A DNA stretch of 64,000 nucleotides from CAZHJK01 sp964533275 (GCA_964533275.1 CAZHJK010000001.1:1-64000), one strand, 5' to 3'; shown: positions 44,327-53,929, counted from the stretch's first letter. Translations and numbers: made by a program. Notes: generated from the sequence alone by a model not told the origin.

Positions 44327-44704
44327 TTAATTATGTTGATTTTCTTTTGTTATTTCCTTAGATTTTAAAAAGTCATGATGGCGCTTTGTATCTGATTCAA
44401 TTTCCCAATGAATAACAAATGTTAAAACTACTCTTAGTAATACAATAGAAGCTAGAATTAACATTTCATCTAATGTTCTAATGGTTAAGGTTTTTAAAAT
44501 TTCTGCACCTAGCTTAAATTCAAGGGCTAGCGCTAAACCTTTAGCAAACTCAATTTTAATGTTATCATTAGAAAAATCAAAGAACCTGCGAGCATAATTT
44601 ATAAAGGATTTTAATGCTGAAAAAATTATAATAAATACGCCTATTACTTCCAAAATGTGAATAATAATAGGAACTAGAATATTAAGAATATAATCTAAAA
44701 TCAT
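44327..44704 (-). CDS. DUF1622 membrane protein
   Basis: This 125-residue protein has three hydrophobic segments (about 5-32, 55-68 partial and 80-98), with the conserved FAKGLALALEFKLGAEILKTLTIRTLDEMLILASIVLLRVVLTF region of DUF1622 (given here as residues of roughly 53-97). The charged C-terminal tail contains HWEIESDTKR. The gene is monocistronic. Its function is unknown. Confidence 0.8.
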   Translation of the reverse strand: MILDYILNILVPIIIHILEVIGVFIIIFSALKSFINYARRFFDFSNDNIKIEFAKGLALALEFKLGAEILKTLTIRTLDEMLILASIVLLRVVLTFVIHWEIESDTKRHHDFLKSKEITKENQHN

Positions 44705-44791
44705 GAATTCCTCTCCCCTTAAATGATTAAGATAATACTACCCTAATTACTTACAATACCATAAAAAAAAACAAAGTCAATATATTTTTAT

Positions 44792-44860
44792 GATAACTTA
44801 GCGATAACTTAGCGATAACTTAGCGATATATAACTTAGCGATAACTTAGCGATAACTTAA
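44792..44860. repeat. Six tandem 11-bp repeats
   Basis: The unit GATAACTTAGC occurs at 44792, 44803 and 44814, then with a 4-base insertion at 44825, then at 44840, and finally as GATAACTTAA at 44851. The 11-bp period is about one helical turn, so all units face one side of the DNA, as in arrays bound by a regulator. Confidence 0.85.
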
Positions 44861-44902
44861 TTGATGTTTATGATTTTGGATTAATTTGTAATTAATATTA
44901 TG

Positions 44903-44931
44903 TTGACAATGAATTAACAGAATAGTAAACT
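44903..44931 (+). promoter_or_regulatory. Promoter of the ACT/UPF0210 operon
   Basis: TTGACA (44903-44908), a 17-base spacer and TAAACT (44926-44931) form a good vegetative promoter. The 11-bp repeat array ends about 42 bases upstream, in the position of activator or repressor sites. Confidence 0.7.
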
Positions 44932-45008
44932 ACATTTTACAGCTTTGCTACTTTTTTATAAACTTTATAGGCAGTAGTAAACAAAATAATAATCAGAGGT
45001 GTATTAAA

Positions 45009-45290
45009 ATGAGAGCAATTGTTAGTGTAATTGGCAAAGATAAAAAAGGTATCATAGCAAGAGTATCAAGTGCATTATATAAAAGAAATATTAATATAAT
45101 GGACATTAGTCAGACTATCCTAGAAAAATATTTTACAATGATTATGATTACAAACTTAAATGAAATGACGATTTCCTTTACGGATCTTGCAGCTGAATTA
45201 GATAAACTTGCGCAGGAAATTGGAGTTTCTATTAAGATTCAACATCAGGATTTTTTCGATGCTATGCATAATATAGACAAGGAGCAATAG
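45009..45290 (+). CDS. ACT-domain protein (UPF0237)
   Basis: This 93-residue protein is one ACT domain: MRAIVSVIGKDKKGIIARVSSALYKRNINIMDISQTI is the beta-alpha-beta start with the GIIARV ligand site. It is of the UPF0237 type that is usually paired with a UPF0210 gene, as here with only 2 bases between them. AGAGGTG precedes the ATG. It probably senses an amino acid; which one is unknown. Confidence 0.85.
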   Translation: MRAIVSVIGKDKKGIIARVSSALYKRNINIMDISQTILEKYFTMIMITNLNEMTISFTDLAAELDKLAQEIGVSIKIQHQDFFDAMHNIDKEQ

Positions 45291-45292
45291 AT

Positions 45293-46651
45293 ATGTTAAA
45301 TATTAATTCAATAACTGAAACCATTAGAATGATCGAAAAGGAAAAATTGGATATTAGAACAATAACAATGGGCATTTCATTACTGGATTGTGCAGATTCA
45401 AACGGGAATAAATCTAGACAAAAGATATATGATAAGATTATTAAATATGCTGGTAATTTGGTTGAAGTAGGAGAAGAATTAGAAAGAGAATTTGGCATTC
45501 CTATTATAAATAAAAGAATTGCAGTAACACCAATTGCATTGGTAGCTGGTGCCTCAAATGATAAAGACTATGTTGAATATGCAAAGACCCTTGATAAGGC
45601 AGCAAAAGAAGTAGGAGTTAACTTTATTGGTGGATTTTCTGCATTAGTACATAAGGGATATTCTAAGGGTGATAGTATACTAATAAAATCAATACCTCAA
45701 GCCCTTAAGGAAACAGAAAGAGTTTGTGCCTCCGTTAATATCGGTAGTACTAAGGCAGGTATTAATATGGATGCTGTTAAAGAAATGGGAATTGTTATTA
45801 AAGAAACAGCAATGTTAACTAAGGACAATGATAGCATAGGGTGTGCGAAGCTGGTTGTGTTTGCAAACTCTGTGGAGGATAATCCATTTATGGCAGGGGC
45901 ATATCATGGAGTAGGAGAACCTGAAGCAGTAATTAATGTAGGTGTAAGTGGTCCGGGAGTTGTAAAATCAGCTTTGGAGAAAGTAAGAGGACAGAGGATA
46001 GATTCTGTAGCTGAAACAATAAAAAGAACTGCATTTAAAATAACAAGGGCTGGGCAACTAATTGGTAATGAGGCTAGTAAGCGATTAGGGATACCCTTTG
46101 GTATATTAGACTTATCTTTAGCACCTACACCTGACATTGGAGATAGTGTAGCAAGAATATTAGAAGAAATAGGCTTAGAAGTATGTGGAACCCATGGAAC
46201 TACTGCCGCCTTGGCATTACTAAATGATGCTATAAAAAAGGGTGGTATAATGGCATCTTCCCATGTAGGAGGTCTTAGTGGAGCATTTATTCCCGTAAGT
46301 GAAGATGAGGGAATGATTGCGGCTGTTACTCAGGGTGCCTTAACCTTTGATAAATTAGAAGCAATGACTTGTGTTTGCTCAGTGGGCTTAGATATGATTG
46401 CAATTCCAGGGGAAACTTCAGCTACAACAATTTCTGGAATTATTGCAGATGAAGCCGCTATTGGGGTAATTAATAACAAAACAACCGCAGTTAGACTAAT
46501 TCCTGTTATTGGTAAAGATCTGGGAGATAAAGCTATTTTTGGAGGACTGTTAGGGTATGCCCCAATTATGAATGTAAGTAAATTCTCTTGTGAAGATTTT
46601 ATAGAACGAGGGGGAAGAATACCAGCACCGGTCCATAGTTTTAAAAATTAA
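45293..46651 (+). CDS. UPF0210 (PFL-family, DUF711) protein
   Basis: This 452-residue protein shows the UPF0210 pattern: ETIRMIEKEKLDIRTITMGISLLDC, FIGGFSALVHKGYSKGD, AYHGVGEPEAVINVGVSGPGVV, GILDLSLAPTPDIGDSVARIL, VCGTHGTTAALALLNDAIKKGG and SSHVGGLSGAFIPVSED. The family has a pyruvate-formate-lyase-like barrel fold but no glycyl-radical site is evident. It is co-transcribed with an ACT protein, so an amino-acid-linked role is likely but unproven. Confidence 0.85.
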   Translation: MLNINSITETIRMIEKEKLDIRTITMGISLLDCADSNGNKSRQKIYDKIIKYAGNLVEVGEELEREFGIPIINKRIAVTPIALVAGASNDKDYVEYAKTLDKAAKEVGVNFIGGFSALVHKGYSKGDSILIKSIPQALKETERVCASVNIGSTKAGINMDAVKEMGIVIKETAMLTKDNDSIGCAKLVVFANSVEDNPFMAGAYHGVGEPEAVINVGVSGPGVVKSALEKVRGQRIDSVAETIKRTAFKITRAGQLIGNEASKRLGIPFGILDLSLAPTPDIGDSVARILEEIGLEVCGTHGTTAALALLNDAIKKGGIMASSHVGGLSGAFIPVSEDEGMIAAVTQGALTFDKLEAMTCVCSVGLDMIAIPGETSATTISGIIADEAAIGVINNKTTAVRLIPVIGKDLGDKAIFGGLLGYAPIMNVSKFSCEDFIERGGRIPAPVHSFKN

Positions 46652-46677
46652 AAAAAGCAGATAAAAATAAATATAAT

Positions 46678-46731
46678 AATCTTTCTATAGAAAAAAGTTA
46701 TATTTTAATATAAAATCTAGAAGGATTTTTT
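46678..46731 (+). terminator. Rho-independent terminator
   Basis: AATCTTTCTA (46678-46687) pairs with TAGAAGGATT (46718-46727), with one G-U pair, followed by T residues. An inner AT-rich hairpin lies in the loop. Confidence 0.7.
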
Positions 46732-46857
46732 AACTAACATGTATAATATATATATAAGCGGAGCGAAGTAAACTTTAAGATCCTAATAATTACAATTTCC
46801 TACAATTAGAATAGAGGCTTTGACAATTTGTAAAGCTGCTACAAAGGAGAGATTTTA

Positions 46858-47019
46858 TTGAATGAGGAATATGTCAACGCATTAAAAGACGTTGTTATAA
46901 CCTTTCTAAACTTTTCCAATGAGTGGCTAGAGGACGATGTAATAGATAAAGAAACATATATCGAAATAACAAAAAACAAAAGGAAGTTTGTGGAAGGAAC
47001 TGAAATAAAGCAGGGATAG
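46858..47019 (+). CDS. Small acidic protein of unknown function (53 residues)
   Basis: TTG 46858 follows AAAGGAGAG at a normal distance and opens a 53-codon frame ending in TAG. The product starts MNEEYVNALKDVVITF, has a WLEDDVIDKETY segment and no membrane helix. The terminator stem begins inside the last codons. No family was recognised. Confidence 0.55.
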   Translation: MNEEYVNALKDVVITFLNFSNEWLEDDVIDKETYIEITKNKRKFVEGTEIKQG

Positions 47020-47036
47020 TTTTCCCTGCTTTATCT
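47007..47036. terminator. Bidirectional terminator
   Basis: AAAGCAGGGA (47007-47016) pairs with TCCCTGCTTT (47023-47032). It closes the small gene on the left and the minus-strand gene on the right, and overlaps the coding end of the former. Confidence 0.75.
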
Positions 47037-48007
47037 TATTCTATATCCTGTATAATATTATCTGTTTCTGATAATCTATTGCGATGTTTTTTGCTATCTT
47101 CATCTATCTGCTTTGGAAACAGAGTGGGGAAGGTAGCAGTAATAGGAGATGTATCTGGAGAAAGTTTTGGAAATCCTGTAGAAAGTACACATAATTGAAC
47201 AGGAACTACTATTTTTTTCTCACATGTAACGCTTACAGTAATAAGCAAGTTAGCTGTTAATTGACCAGTTTTTGGGTTGATTCTAATATCCCTGTTAACA
47301 TTGCTAGTTGCTAATCTTGGCTCACAAGAAATATTGCAAAACTCAGTAAATCTAGGCAAGAATGCACCATCATAAACCGAGGGCATACATAGTTCAAAAA
47401 AATTAGTAAGAACTAATGGAGCTTCAGGTGGAGCAATTTGCACATTCGCAACTAAGGTTTGTTTACATCTTTCATTACATCTTTCATTACAGCTGTCATC
47501 ACAACCATTTTCAATAATAGCATCTAATTCAACTACTACATTACCAGTTATATATAGGGTTTGTGTACCAAATATAGGTGTTCCTCTATCATTTTCATCA
47601 CATTCTGAAGTATCTGTATATAATAATTTTTCACTATGTGTTCCATCGGGACCTACAACTTCAATATCCTTACCGTTTTTTTGGACAAATTGTGCTCCAG
47701 CAACTTGTGTATCTTTTTTTACTATTAAATTTCTAGGATCCTCAATATCTTCAGGATTAAAGAACTTTCTGCATCTTATGTCCAAAACTCTAACTATGCG
47801 ATCATCATCATCTAGCCTAGGGCTAAAGGGTTGATTTTGGATGGTTCTTAAGCCCTGTAAATTAAATAGAGTTGCATCATATACCTTTTGTGTATATATT
47901 GGTTCAGCAACAACATTTCTTAAGGATCCATCGAAGTGACAACCAGTTTCAGCAGTACAGCATTGATCTGGTGCTGTATCTATAGGATCTCGTCTATGAT
48001 CACCCAT
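47036..48007 (-). CDS. Cys-rich protein, candidate spore-surface protein
   Basis: This 323-residue protein has no signal peptide or membrane segment. It starts MGDHRRDPIDTAPDQCCTAETGC and has a beta-rich middle. A Cys-dense segment (CDDSCNERCNERCKQTL) lies near residues 170-190, with further Cys residues towards the C-terminus. ATG 48007 has AGGAGGTT upstream; the longer frame is not supported. A spore-coat-like role is a guess from Cys content and the Gram-positive setting. The gene is divergent from a predicted propeller protein. Confidence 0.5.
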   Translation of the reverse strand: MGDHRRDPIDTAPDQCCTAETGCHFDGSLRNVVAEPIYTQKVYDATLFNLQGLRTIQNQPFSPRLDDDDRIVRVLDIRCRKFFNPEDIEDPRNLIVKKDTQVAGAQFVQKNGKDIEVVGPDGTHSEKLLYTDTSECDENDRGTPIFGTQTLYITGNVVVELDAIIENGCDDSCNERCNERCKQTLVANVQIAPPEAPLVLTNFFELCMPSVYDGAFLPRFTEFCNISCEPRLATSNVNRDIRINPKTGQLTANLLITVSVTCEKKIVVPVQLCVLSTGFPKLSPDTSPITATFPTLFPKQIDEDSKKHRNRLSETDNIIQDIE

Positions 48008-48115
48008 TTTATAAAAACCTCCTTTATTATTTATAAATAAATTTATATTCTCATTTATAATATATTCTGATATCAATAACTTGTTACAATTTATTGTTTG
48101 ATGATTGATAAAAGA

Positions 48116-48135
48116 AGTATGTTCTAGTATGTTCT
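48116..48135. repeat. Tandem 10-bp repeat in a divergent promoter region
   Basis: AGTATGTTCT is present twice in direct succession (48116-48125 and 48126-48135). It lies between two divergent genes, and TCCAT/ATGGA and GAGTT/AACTC dyads follow within 40 bases. The intergenic region is about 240 bases long. Confidence 0.5.
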
Positions 48136-48248
48136 CCATTAAGCATGGAAGTTTTGAGTTAAATTTCAACTCTAAATTGGTATCATTTTTTTAAGAAAAA
48201 ATTAATAAGTATATAGCATGGTGACATTTTAACTTTGGAGGTGATATG

Positions 48249-49607
48249 ATGCCCTTTTTTAATCAACCCAGTTTAATAGTTCAAGAAAAAATGGGGAACT
48301 TACATAATTTTATTTATAGAGATAAAAAAATTATCTACCAATCATTTAATAAGGAAACAGGAAAGATTCGAAAAAAGGTGATAAACCATCAAGCAACAAA
48401 TGATTATGATGCTGGAATTAATCCCTCGGGGGAAATATATCTTGTTTGTAGAAATGAGAATAATAGCGTAGTATTACTATCCAGCCACAGAGATTTTGCC
48501 CATTCTAGAGTAATTGTAGAAGCTGAAAGAAAAGCACAGAATTTAAATATTTGTGTAATAGGGGATGAAATTCATATTTTCTATTGTGTTCCCCAAGGGG
48601 AAGATAAAACAAAATATAAGATTAATCAGTACTACGATAATGGTATAGATTGGACTAACCAAGAGATAAATAGTATTTCCAGGGGTGAAGTTTTAAATCC
48701 TATTCAGACTATAGTAACAGGGGAAAAGATTTTTTTAGTATATTTCAATTTAGTTTCAGGAATAGAACAAATATTCATAAAAACCTATGATTTAGATAAA
48801 CAAAATTGGAGTGATGATCAACAATTGACAACCAGTAAAGAAAACAAGTTATATCTCGATGTAATTATACGAGAAATGGGAAAATTAGAGATTGCCTATT
48901 GTGAGTATGAGGAAGGAAATTTAGTGGTCAAATATGAAAAACATAAGATTGAAGGGTGTAGCATTATTAAAAAAATAGAAGAACAGAAAATATCTAATGG
49001 GGAAAATTGTCAAAATCCTACGCTAATATATTATGGAAAAATGCTATGGATATGTTGGGTTGAATATAATTATATAGCCAGTAGATATTCAAAAAATGAA
49101 GGAGGTAGTTGGAGCGATATTTATTTATGGAAACAATCAAAAGTAGATGATATAGTTCGACATAAGTATATAGTGAACAAGGATAATGGCGATGTTTTAA
49201 ATTATTCCTTTGGGAGTGCAGATGATTTAAGATTTATTGGTTTTGGCAATCTTGAAAACACTAGTGTTATTCCAATAAAAAGGAAAGGGTTTGTTAATAA
49301 TATGGATGTAAAGAAAGAAATAATTAAAAATGATGATTTTATAGATAATAATTATGAATCTAAGGAATTATTAAGTGACGATAATATAATTAAAAAACAA
49401 ATAAATGAAAATAAGCTTTCTGAAGAAATTGAAAATAGAATTGATAAAATTGAAAATGAAATAGAAACTCTGAAAAAAGGATATAAGAGAGTATTAGATT
49501 TAGAAGAAAAACAATATGTAGAATTAGAAGAGAGAATATTGATTATAGAAAATTTTTTAACCCAAAATACAAGAGGGTTTAGACATATAAGAAAAAATAA
49601 TAATTAA
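48249..49607 (+). CDS. Predicted beta-propeller protein with C-terminal coiled coil
   Basis: This about 452-residue protein has repeated beta-strand units with Asp-containing turns (for example DAGINPSGEIYLVCR and DEIHIFYCVPQGED, and SRYSKNEGGSWSDIYLW), like sialidase/BNR propeller blades (about 15-330). A Lys/Glu-rich coiled coil follows (about 375-445). There is no signal peptide. ATG 48249 is spaced better from GGAGGT than the ATG one codon before. It may be a surface or spore structural protein; catalytic residues of sialidases are not evident. Confidence 0.6.
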   Translation: MPFFNQPSLIVQEKMGNLHNFIYRDKKIIYQSFNKETGKIRKKVINHQATNDYDAGINPSGEIYLVCRNENNSVVLLSSHRDFAHSRVIVEAERKAQNLNICVIGDEIHIFYCVPQGEDKTKYKINQYYDNGIDWTNQEINSISRGEVLNPIQTIVTGEKIFLVYFNLVSGIEQIFIKTYDLDKQNWSDDQQLTTSKENKLYLDVIIREMGKLEIAYCEYEEGNLVVKYEKHKIEGCSIIKKIEEQKISNGENCQNPTLIYYGKMLWICWVEYNYIASRYSKNEGGSWSDIYLWKQSKVDDIVRHKYIVNKDNGDVLNYSFGSADDLRFIGFGNLENTSVIPIKRKGFVNNMDVKKEIIKNDDFIDNNYESKELLSDDNIIKKQINENKLSEEIENRIDKIENEIETLKKGYKRVLDLEEKQYVELEERILIIENFLTQNTRGFRHIRKNNN

Positions 49608-49757
49608 GTAGTTACAGGAGCTAGCTTCATTATAGGGGTTAGCTCTTATACTATAGTAAAAATGAAAACTGGAATTATATACATATATAATCTGCATGTT
49701 AATATAAATTCTAGATGATACAATAGGAATATAAATAAATACAGAAAGGAAGTCATC

Positions 49758-50867
49758 ATGGGGAGATCTAAAATTCTAGCATTATTTCTAATTGTATTAT
49801 TATTAATTAGTGGCTGTACAGATTTAAGATCATCAAAGGGAGAAGAAGCTAGTACCGAAGGCAAGAAAAATCTTATACAAGAAGAGGAAAAAAAGGAAAA
49901 TTTAGAAGAAGAAATCGAGATTGATTATAAAAAAATAAAGCCTAATGAATTAGGAGATATATTAGTAGTAATGTATCACGGATTGGTTAAGAATGACCCT
50001 CCAAGTATATGGCAAAGAACTATCGAAGGTTTTAAAAAAGATTTAGAGTATATGTATGAAAATGATTATAGACCTATTACCATGAAGGATTATATAGAAA
50101 ACAACATAGACATAGAAGCAGGTTATACACCAATTGTTATAACCTTCGATGATAGCCTAAGCAGTTCCTATTCCATGCAGGAAGTTGATGGAGAATTGAT
50201 ACCCACAAAAGACACCGCAGTTGATATCATGAATAAGTTTGCACAAGAAAACCCAGACTTTGGAAAAGCTGCTATATTCTTTATGAATGCAAATCCATTT
50301 ATGAGGGATTCATTAACAGATATTAAGGGACAGGGTGATTTAAAAGAGAGATTAGAGTATTTATTAGATCAAGGATATGAATTGGGCAATCATACTTTTA
50401 CCCATCCAAAATTAAATCAATTAAAGGAAACCGAAGTACAAAAAGAAATAGGAGAAATTAATAATATGGTAAAGGAAGTACTTCCTGAAGCTACCTTAGA
50501 TTATTTTAGTTATCCTTTTGGATTAAGACCTGATGATAAATCAAATAAGCTTATTATTTCAGGGCAGTATGATGGAGTAACATATAATCATAGTGCAGCA
50601 GTAAGGGAAGCCCCAAGAAGTCCTTATTTTGTTCCACCAGTCCATAAAGATTTTGATATCTATAATATTTCAAGGACTGTTGGCACAGAGGGGAATGACA
50701 TGGATCTATGGTGGTATTTTAAAGACTATGAAAAAAATCCAGATAGAAGATACATTTCAGATGGCAATCCAGATCGGATATCTATCCCAAAGGAATTAGA
50801 GGATCAATTAGACAAGAAAAAGATAGAAAAAGATAAAGAAGTATACCTATATGATTTAACCGAATAA
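49758..50867 (+). CDS. Polysaccharide deacetylase (NodB-like) lipoprotein
   Basis: This 369-residue protein has a lipoprotein signal (LFLIVLLLISGCT), an acidic linker and a NodB homology domain. The metal-binding Asp pair is in VITFDDS (about 125-131) and the His pair is in GNHTFTHPKL. VVMYHGL marks the first strand. It likely deacetylates cell-wall or surface polysaccharide. GGAAGTC precedes the ATG. Confidence 0.85.
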   Translation: MGRSKILALFLIVLLLISGCTDLRSSKGEEASTEGKKNLIQEEEKKENLEEEIEIDYKKIKPNELGDILVVMYHGLVKNDPPSIWQRTIEGFKKDLEYMYENDYRPITMKDYIENNIDIEAGYTPIVITFDDSLSSSYSMQEVDGELIPTKDTAVDIMNKFAQENPDFGKAAIFFMNANPFMRDSLTDIKGQGDLKERLEYLLDQGYELGNHTFTHPKLNQLKETEVQKEIGEINNMVKEVLPEATLDYFSYPFGLRPDDKSNKLIISGQYDGVTYNHSAAVREAPRSPYFVPPVHKDFDIYNISRTVGTEGNDMDLWWYFKDYEKNPDRRYISDGNPDRISIPKELEDQLDKKKIEKDKEVYLYDLTE

Positions 50868-50871
50868 AAAA

Positions 50872-50909
50872 AGGGCTAAGGGAAATAATCCCTTTTGCCC
50901 TCATTTTTT
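50872..50909 (+). terminator. Rho-independent terminator
   Basis: AGGGC-TAAGGG (50872-50882) pairs with CCCTT-TT-GCCCT (50890-50901), followed by a T run. Confidence 0.75.
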
Positions 50910-50952
50910 ATTCATATAATAAATAATCAGGTAAAAACATATTTTTAAATCT

Positions 50953-52503
50953 TTATTTCAAGGCATCTTCTGAATAACGATTACTTGCATTCCATAAAAG
51001 GAATTCAGTTACACCATTCTCTTCTAATGCTTTAATTTGTTGTTCTACCTGTTTGGTACCATATTTTATATGTCCCTTTACCCATGAAGCAGTAAAGTCT
51101 TGAATCCAAGGACGAATTTTTGCAGGTGTTTCTATATTATTATTTCTAATAACAGAGTCCTCGGTACTATGAAAAATTGTTTCATAGGGATAGGCATCTG
51201 GTACAGACAGTCCATAGGTTCCATTAGCATAGTGACTTGGATACATCATAGGACTTACATAATCAACAACATTACTTACGGCTTCCCAATATTGCCCAAG
51301 AGCCATATCATCAGTTACAGAACCTACAAGACCATAAATATCAGCTGAAATGTAAACTTCCTTTGGGGAAAGCTCCTTATAAGCGTATTTTAAATAATTT
51401 TGAATAGCCCCAGGCTTAGATTCATTATTAGTATTACGGTAATTTAGACTTTTATCTAATTTACCACCATTGGAAGCAGGGAATCTTACATAATCAAATT
51501 GTATTTCATTAAATCCAGCTTCTGCAGCTTCCTTAGAAACCTCAACATTATATTCCCACAATTCTCTATCATGGGGAGAAGCCCATATTAATCCATCACT
51601 ATTTGTAAAGGGCTTATTAGAATCTTTGTATACGATGGCTCTATCTTTATGTTTCTTAGTATAAGTTGGGTCTTTAAAGGAAACAATTCTTGCAATTGCA
51701 TAGATATCATTATCATGAAGTTTTTTTACTAATGCTTTTATATCTTTTATAGGAGCATTTTTATTTGCATCTGGACTAAACTTTTTTGCAGCTTGTGATT
51801 CAAACAACATATGACCATTATCGTCTTTAACATCAATAACAAAAGTATTAATACTTGTTCTCTTTGACATTTCAATTAACTCATCCAATCTGCTATTAGA
51901 TGCTGAATAAAGGGTTAGGTAGATACCTCTTACCTCTTTTCTTGGGTTCCCTTGATATTGAGTTATCTTTTCCTGGGGAGAATAATCTAATTCTTTTAAA
52001 TTATCACTAAGCACCTCAGTACGATTCATTACTATTGCTTCAGAAGGAATCCAACCAATTATATTTTCCTGGGGTCTAGCAAATTGTATTTTCAGCCAAG
52101 TACTTTTAATAATCTCTTTTTCATCCTCCTGATTTTCAACTTGGTTATTATTAGATTCTTCTTTATCTTTTTGGTTTTCCACTTCAATTATAACTTCTTT
52201 CTCTTCAATAATTTCTACTGCTGTTCCCTTAGAAATTTTATCTATAATTTCTGATGTTTCATCTGCGTGGGAACGAATATTTTGTTTAGTGCTGCTAATA
52301 TAAGCAATTTTCTTTTTTTCTATTATCTCTTCTTTTTCAGTCTCTTCTTCAGCATTTTCTTCTGTAACAGGTTTTGAACTTTCTTCCTTTCCAACTTCTG
52401 AAGAAGTTTCTTTATTTGTGGCTCTACTTTTTAAAGCTACAAATATTATACTGGATAATAAAATGATTAAAACCAATACTAAAATAATTTTTTTTTGTTT
52501 CAT
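50953..52503 (-). CDS. DUF4015 putative glycoside hydrolase with SH3-like region
   Basis: This 516-residue exported protein has an N-terminal membrane anchor (about 5-24), a long Glu/Lys-rich linker, an SH3b-like segment (NIRSHADETSEIIDKISKGTAVEIIEE, about 75-110 and 140-165), and a C-terminal TIM-barrel domain of the COG1306/DUF4015 type. Features are VRGIYLTLYSAS, FVIDVKDDNGHMLFES, IQFDYVRFP and YVSPMMYPSHY. It probably acts on cell-wall or surface glycans, but the reaction is not known. GGGGGT precedes the ATG. Confidence 0.8.
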   Translation of the reverse strand: MKQKKIILVLVLIILLSSIIFVALKSRATNKETSSEVGKEESSKPVTEENAEEETEKEEIIEKKKIAYISSTKQNIRSHADETSEIIDKISKGTAVEIIEEKEVIIEVENQKDKEESNNNQVENQEDEKEIIKSTWLKIQFARPQENIIGWIPSEAIVMNRTEVLSDNLKELDYSPQEKITQYQGNPRKEVRGIYLTLYSASNSRLDELIEMSKRTSINTFVIDVKDDNGHMLFESQAAKKFSPDANKNAPIKDIKALVKKLHDNDIYAIARIVSFKDPTYTKKHKDRAIVYKDSNKPFTNSDGLIWASPHDRELWEYNVEVSKEAAEAGFNEIQFDYVRFPASNGGKLDKSLNYRNTNNESKPGAIQNYLKYAYKELSPKEVYISADIYGLVGSVTDDMALGQYWEAVSNVVDYVSPMMYPSHYANGTYGLSVPDAYPYETIFHSTEDSVIRNNNIETPAKIRPWIQDFTASWVKGHIKYGTKQVEQQIKALEENGVTEFLLWNASNRYSEDALK

Positions 52504-52724
52504 TTCTGTTTACCCCCTTAGCAGTCTATTGTTATTATAACATGACAAATATAAATCTTAGATGTATTTAATGCAAGTAAATTTTGGTATGGAAACTTTT
52601 ATAAATATTAATAAGAAGAAATTTTATATTATAAAAAAATAGGACTTTCACATAAAATAAAAAGGGAAATTATGTTTCTTTAGAGAATATTTACAGAGAA
52701 CAAATGAAATGGAGGGATATAAGA

Positions 52725-53924
52725 ATGAATCATCCTATAAATGTAACCGAGAAGGTATATTGGATTGGGGTTAACGACCGGGAAACCGCACTTTTTGAAA
52801 ACTTATGGCCCCTTGATAAGGGAGTGGCTTATAATTCTTATTTAATTAATGATGAAAAAGTAGCATTAGTGGATACTGTAAAGATTAATAAAATGGAAAT
52901 TTATTTTGAAAAGATACAAGAAATATTAGAAAAAGGAAAACAGGTAGACTATTTGATTATTAATCATATGGAGCCAGATCATTCAGGTGCCATAAAAGAG
53001 GTTCTCCATTACTTCCCTAATACTAAGATTGTAGGCAATAAAAAAACCTTAGATATGCTGCAGGAGTTCTATGGAATAGAAGAAAATTTATATTTAGTCG
53101 AGGATGGAGATGTATTAGACCTAGGGGAACATAAATTAAAATTTTTTCTTACTCCTATGGTGCATTGGCCAGAAACGATGATGAGTTACGATTTGAAAGA
53201 TAAAATATTATTCTCTATGGATGCCTTTGGGGGTTTTGGATCTCTAGATGGTGGGGTGTTTGATGATGAGGTTAATCTGGAATTCTATGAGGATGAAATT
53301 CGTAGATATTTTTCAAACATAGTAGGAAAATATAGTAGCATGGTACAAAGGGCATTAAACAAACTTAAGGGATTGGATATTAATATTGTTGCTCCAACCC
53401 ATGGACCGGTTTGGCGAGATAAACCTCAGCATATTATTTCATTATATGATAAATGGAGCAGGTATGAAGCAGAAGAGGGTGTAGTAATTGTATATGGTTC
53501 CATGTATGGGAATACTGCAAAAATGGCTGATTATATAGCTCGCAGTCTCTCAGAAAAGGGTATTACTAATATAAGACTATATGATGCATCAAAGACCCAT
53601 GTATCTTATATCATTAGCGATATATGGAGATATAAGGGTGTTATTTTAGGTAGCTGTGCTTATAATACAGGTCTATTTCCAACTATGGAATCCGTTATTA
53701 ATAAAATAAAAAATTCAGCTTTGAAGGATCGTATTCTTGGTATATTTGGTAATTATAGCTGGAGTGGTGGAGGGGTAATAAATTTAGAAGCCTTTGCAGA
53801 ACAAATTAAGTGGGAGAGAGTTGGTGAAGCAGTAGAAGCAAAATCTTCTCCTAAAGATAAAGACTTTGTCAAATGTGAAAATATAGCCATAGAAATGGTA
53901 AAGAAATTAAAAAAAAATATATAG
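52725..53924 (+). CDS. fprA: Flavodiiron protein (FprA, oxygen/NO reductase)
   Basis: This 399-residue protein has a metallo-beta-lactamase-type diiron domain with the HxExDH motif in NHMEPDHSG (about 76-81) and further ligands in MVHWPETM, DAFGG and APTHGPVWR. A flavodoxin domain follows (VVIVYGSMYGNTAKMADYI, about 255-273). ATG 52725 is behind GGAGGG; an ATG at 52704 lies upstream of that site. It reduces oxygen or nitric oxide, protecting an anaerobe. There is no rubredoxin domain. Confidence 0.9.
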   Translation: MNHPINVTEKVYWIGVNDRETALFENLWPLDKGVAYNSYLINDEKVALVDTVKINKMEIYFEKIQEILEKGKQVDYLIINHMEPDHSGAIKEVLHYFPNTKIVGNKKTLDMLQEFYGIEENLYLVEDGDVLDLGEHKLKFFLTPMVHWPETMMSYDLKDKILFSMDAFGGFGSLDGGVFDDEVNLEFYEDEIRRYFSNIVGKYSSMVQRALNKLKGLDINIVAPTHGPVWRDKPQHIISLYDKWSRYEAEEGVVIVYGSMYGNTAKMADYIARSLSEKGITNIRLYDASKTHVSYIISDIWRYKGVILGSCAYNTGLFPTMESVINKIKNSALKDRILGIFGNYSWSGGGVINLEAFAEQIKWERVGEAVEAKSSPKDKDFVKCENIAIEMVKKLKKNI

Positions 53925-53929
53925 TTAGG

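Larger units (their letters stand above)
44705..45008. other. Non-coding region with repeats and the ACT-operon promoter
   Basis: No gene is seen in these 304 bases. They hold six near-identical 11-bp repeats (44792-44860) and the promoter of the ACT/UPF0210 operon (44903-44931). The remainder is AT-rich. Confidence 0.6.

Noticed and set aside
44792..44860. CRISPR-like array
   Set aside because: Repeats are 11 bp without unique spacers of 30 bp, so this is a tandem-repeat array.
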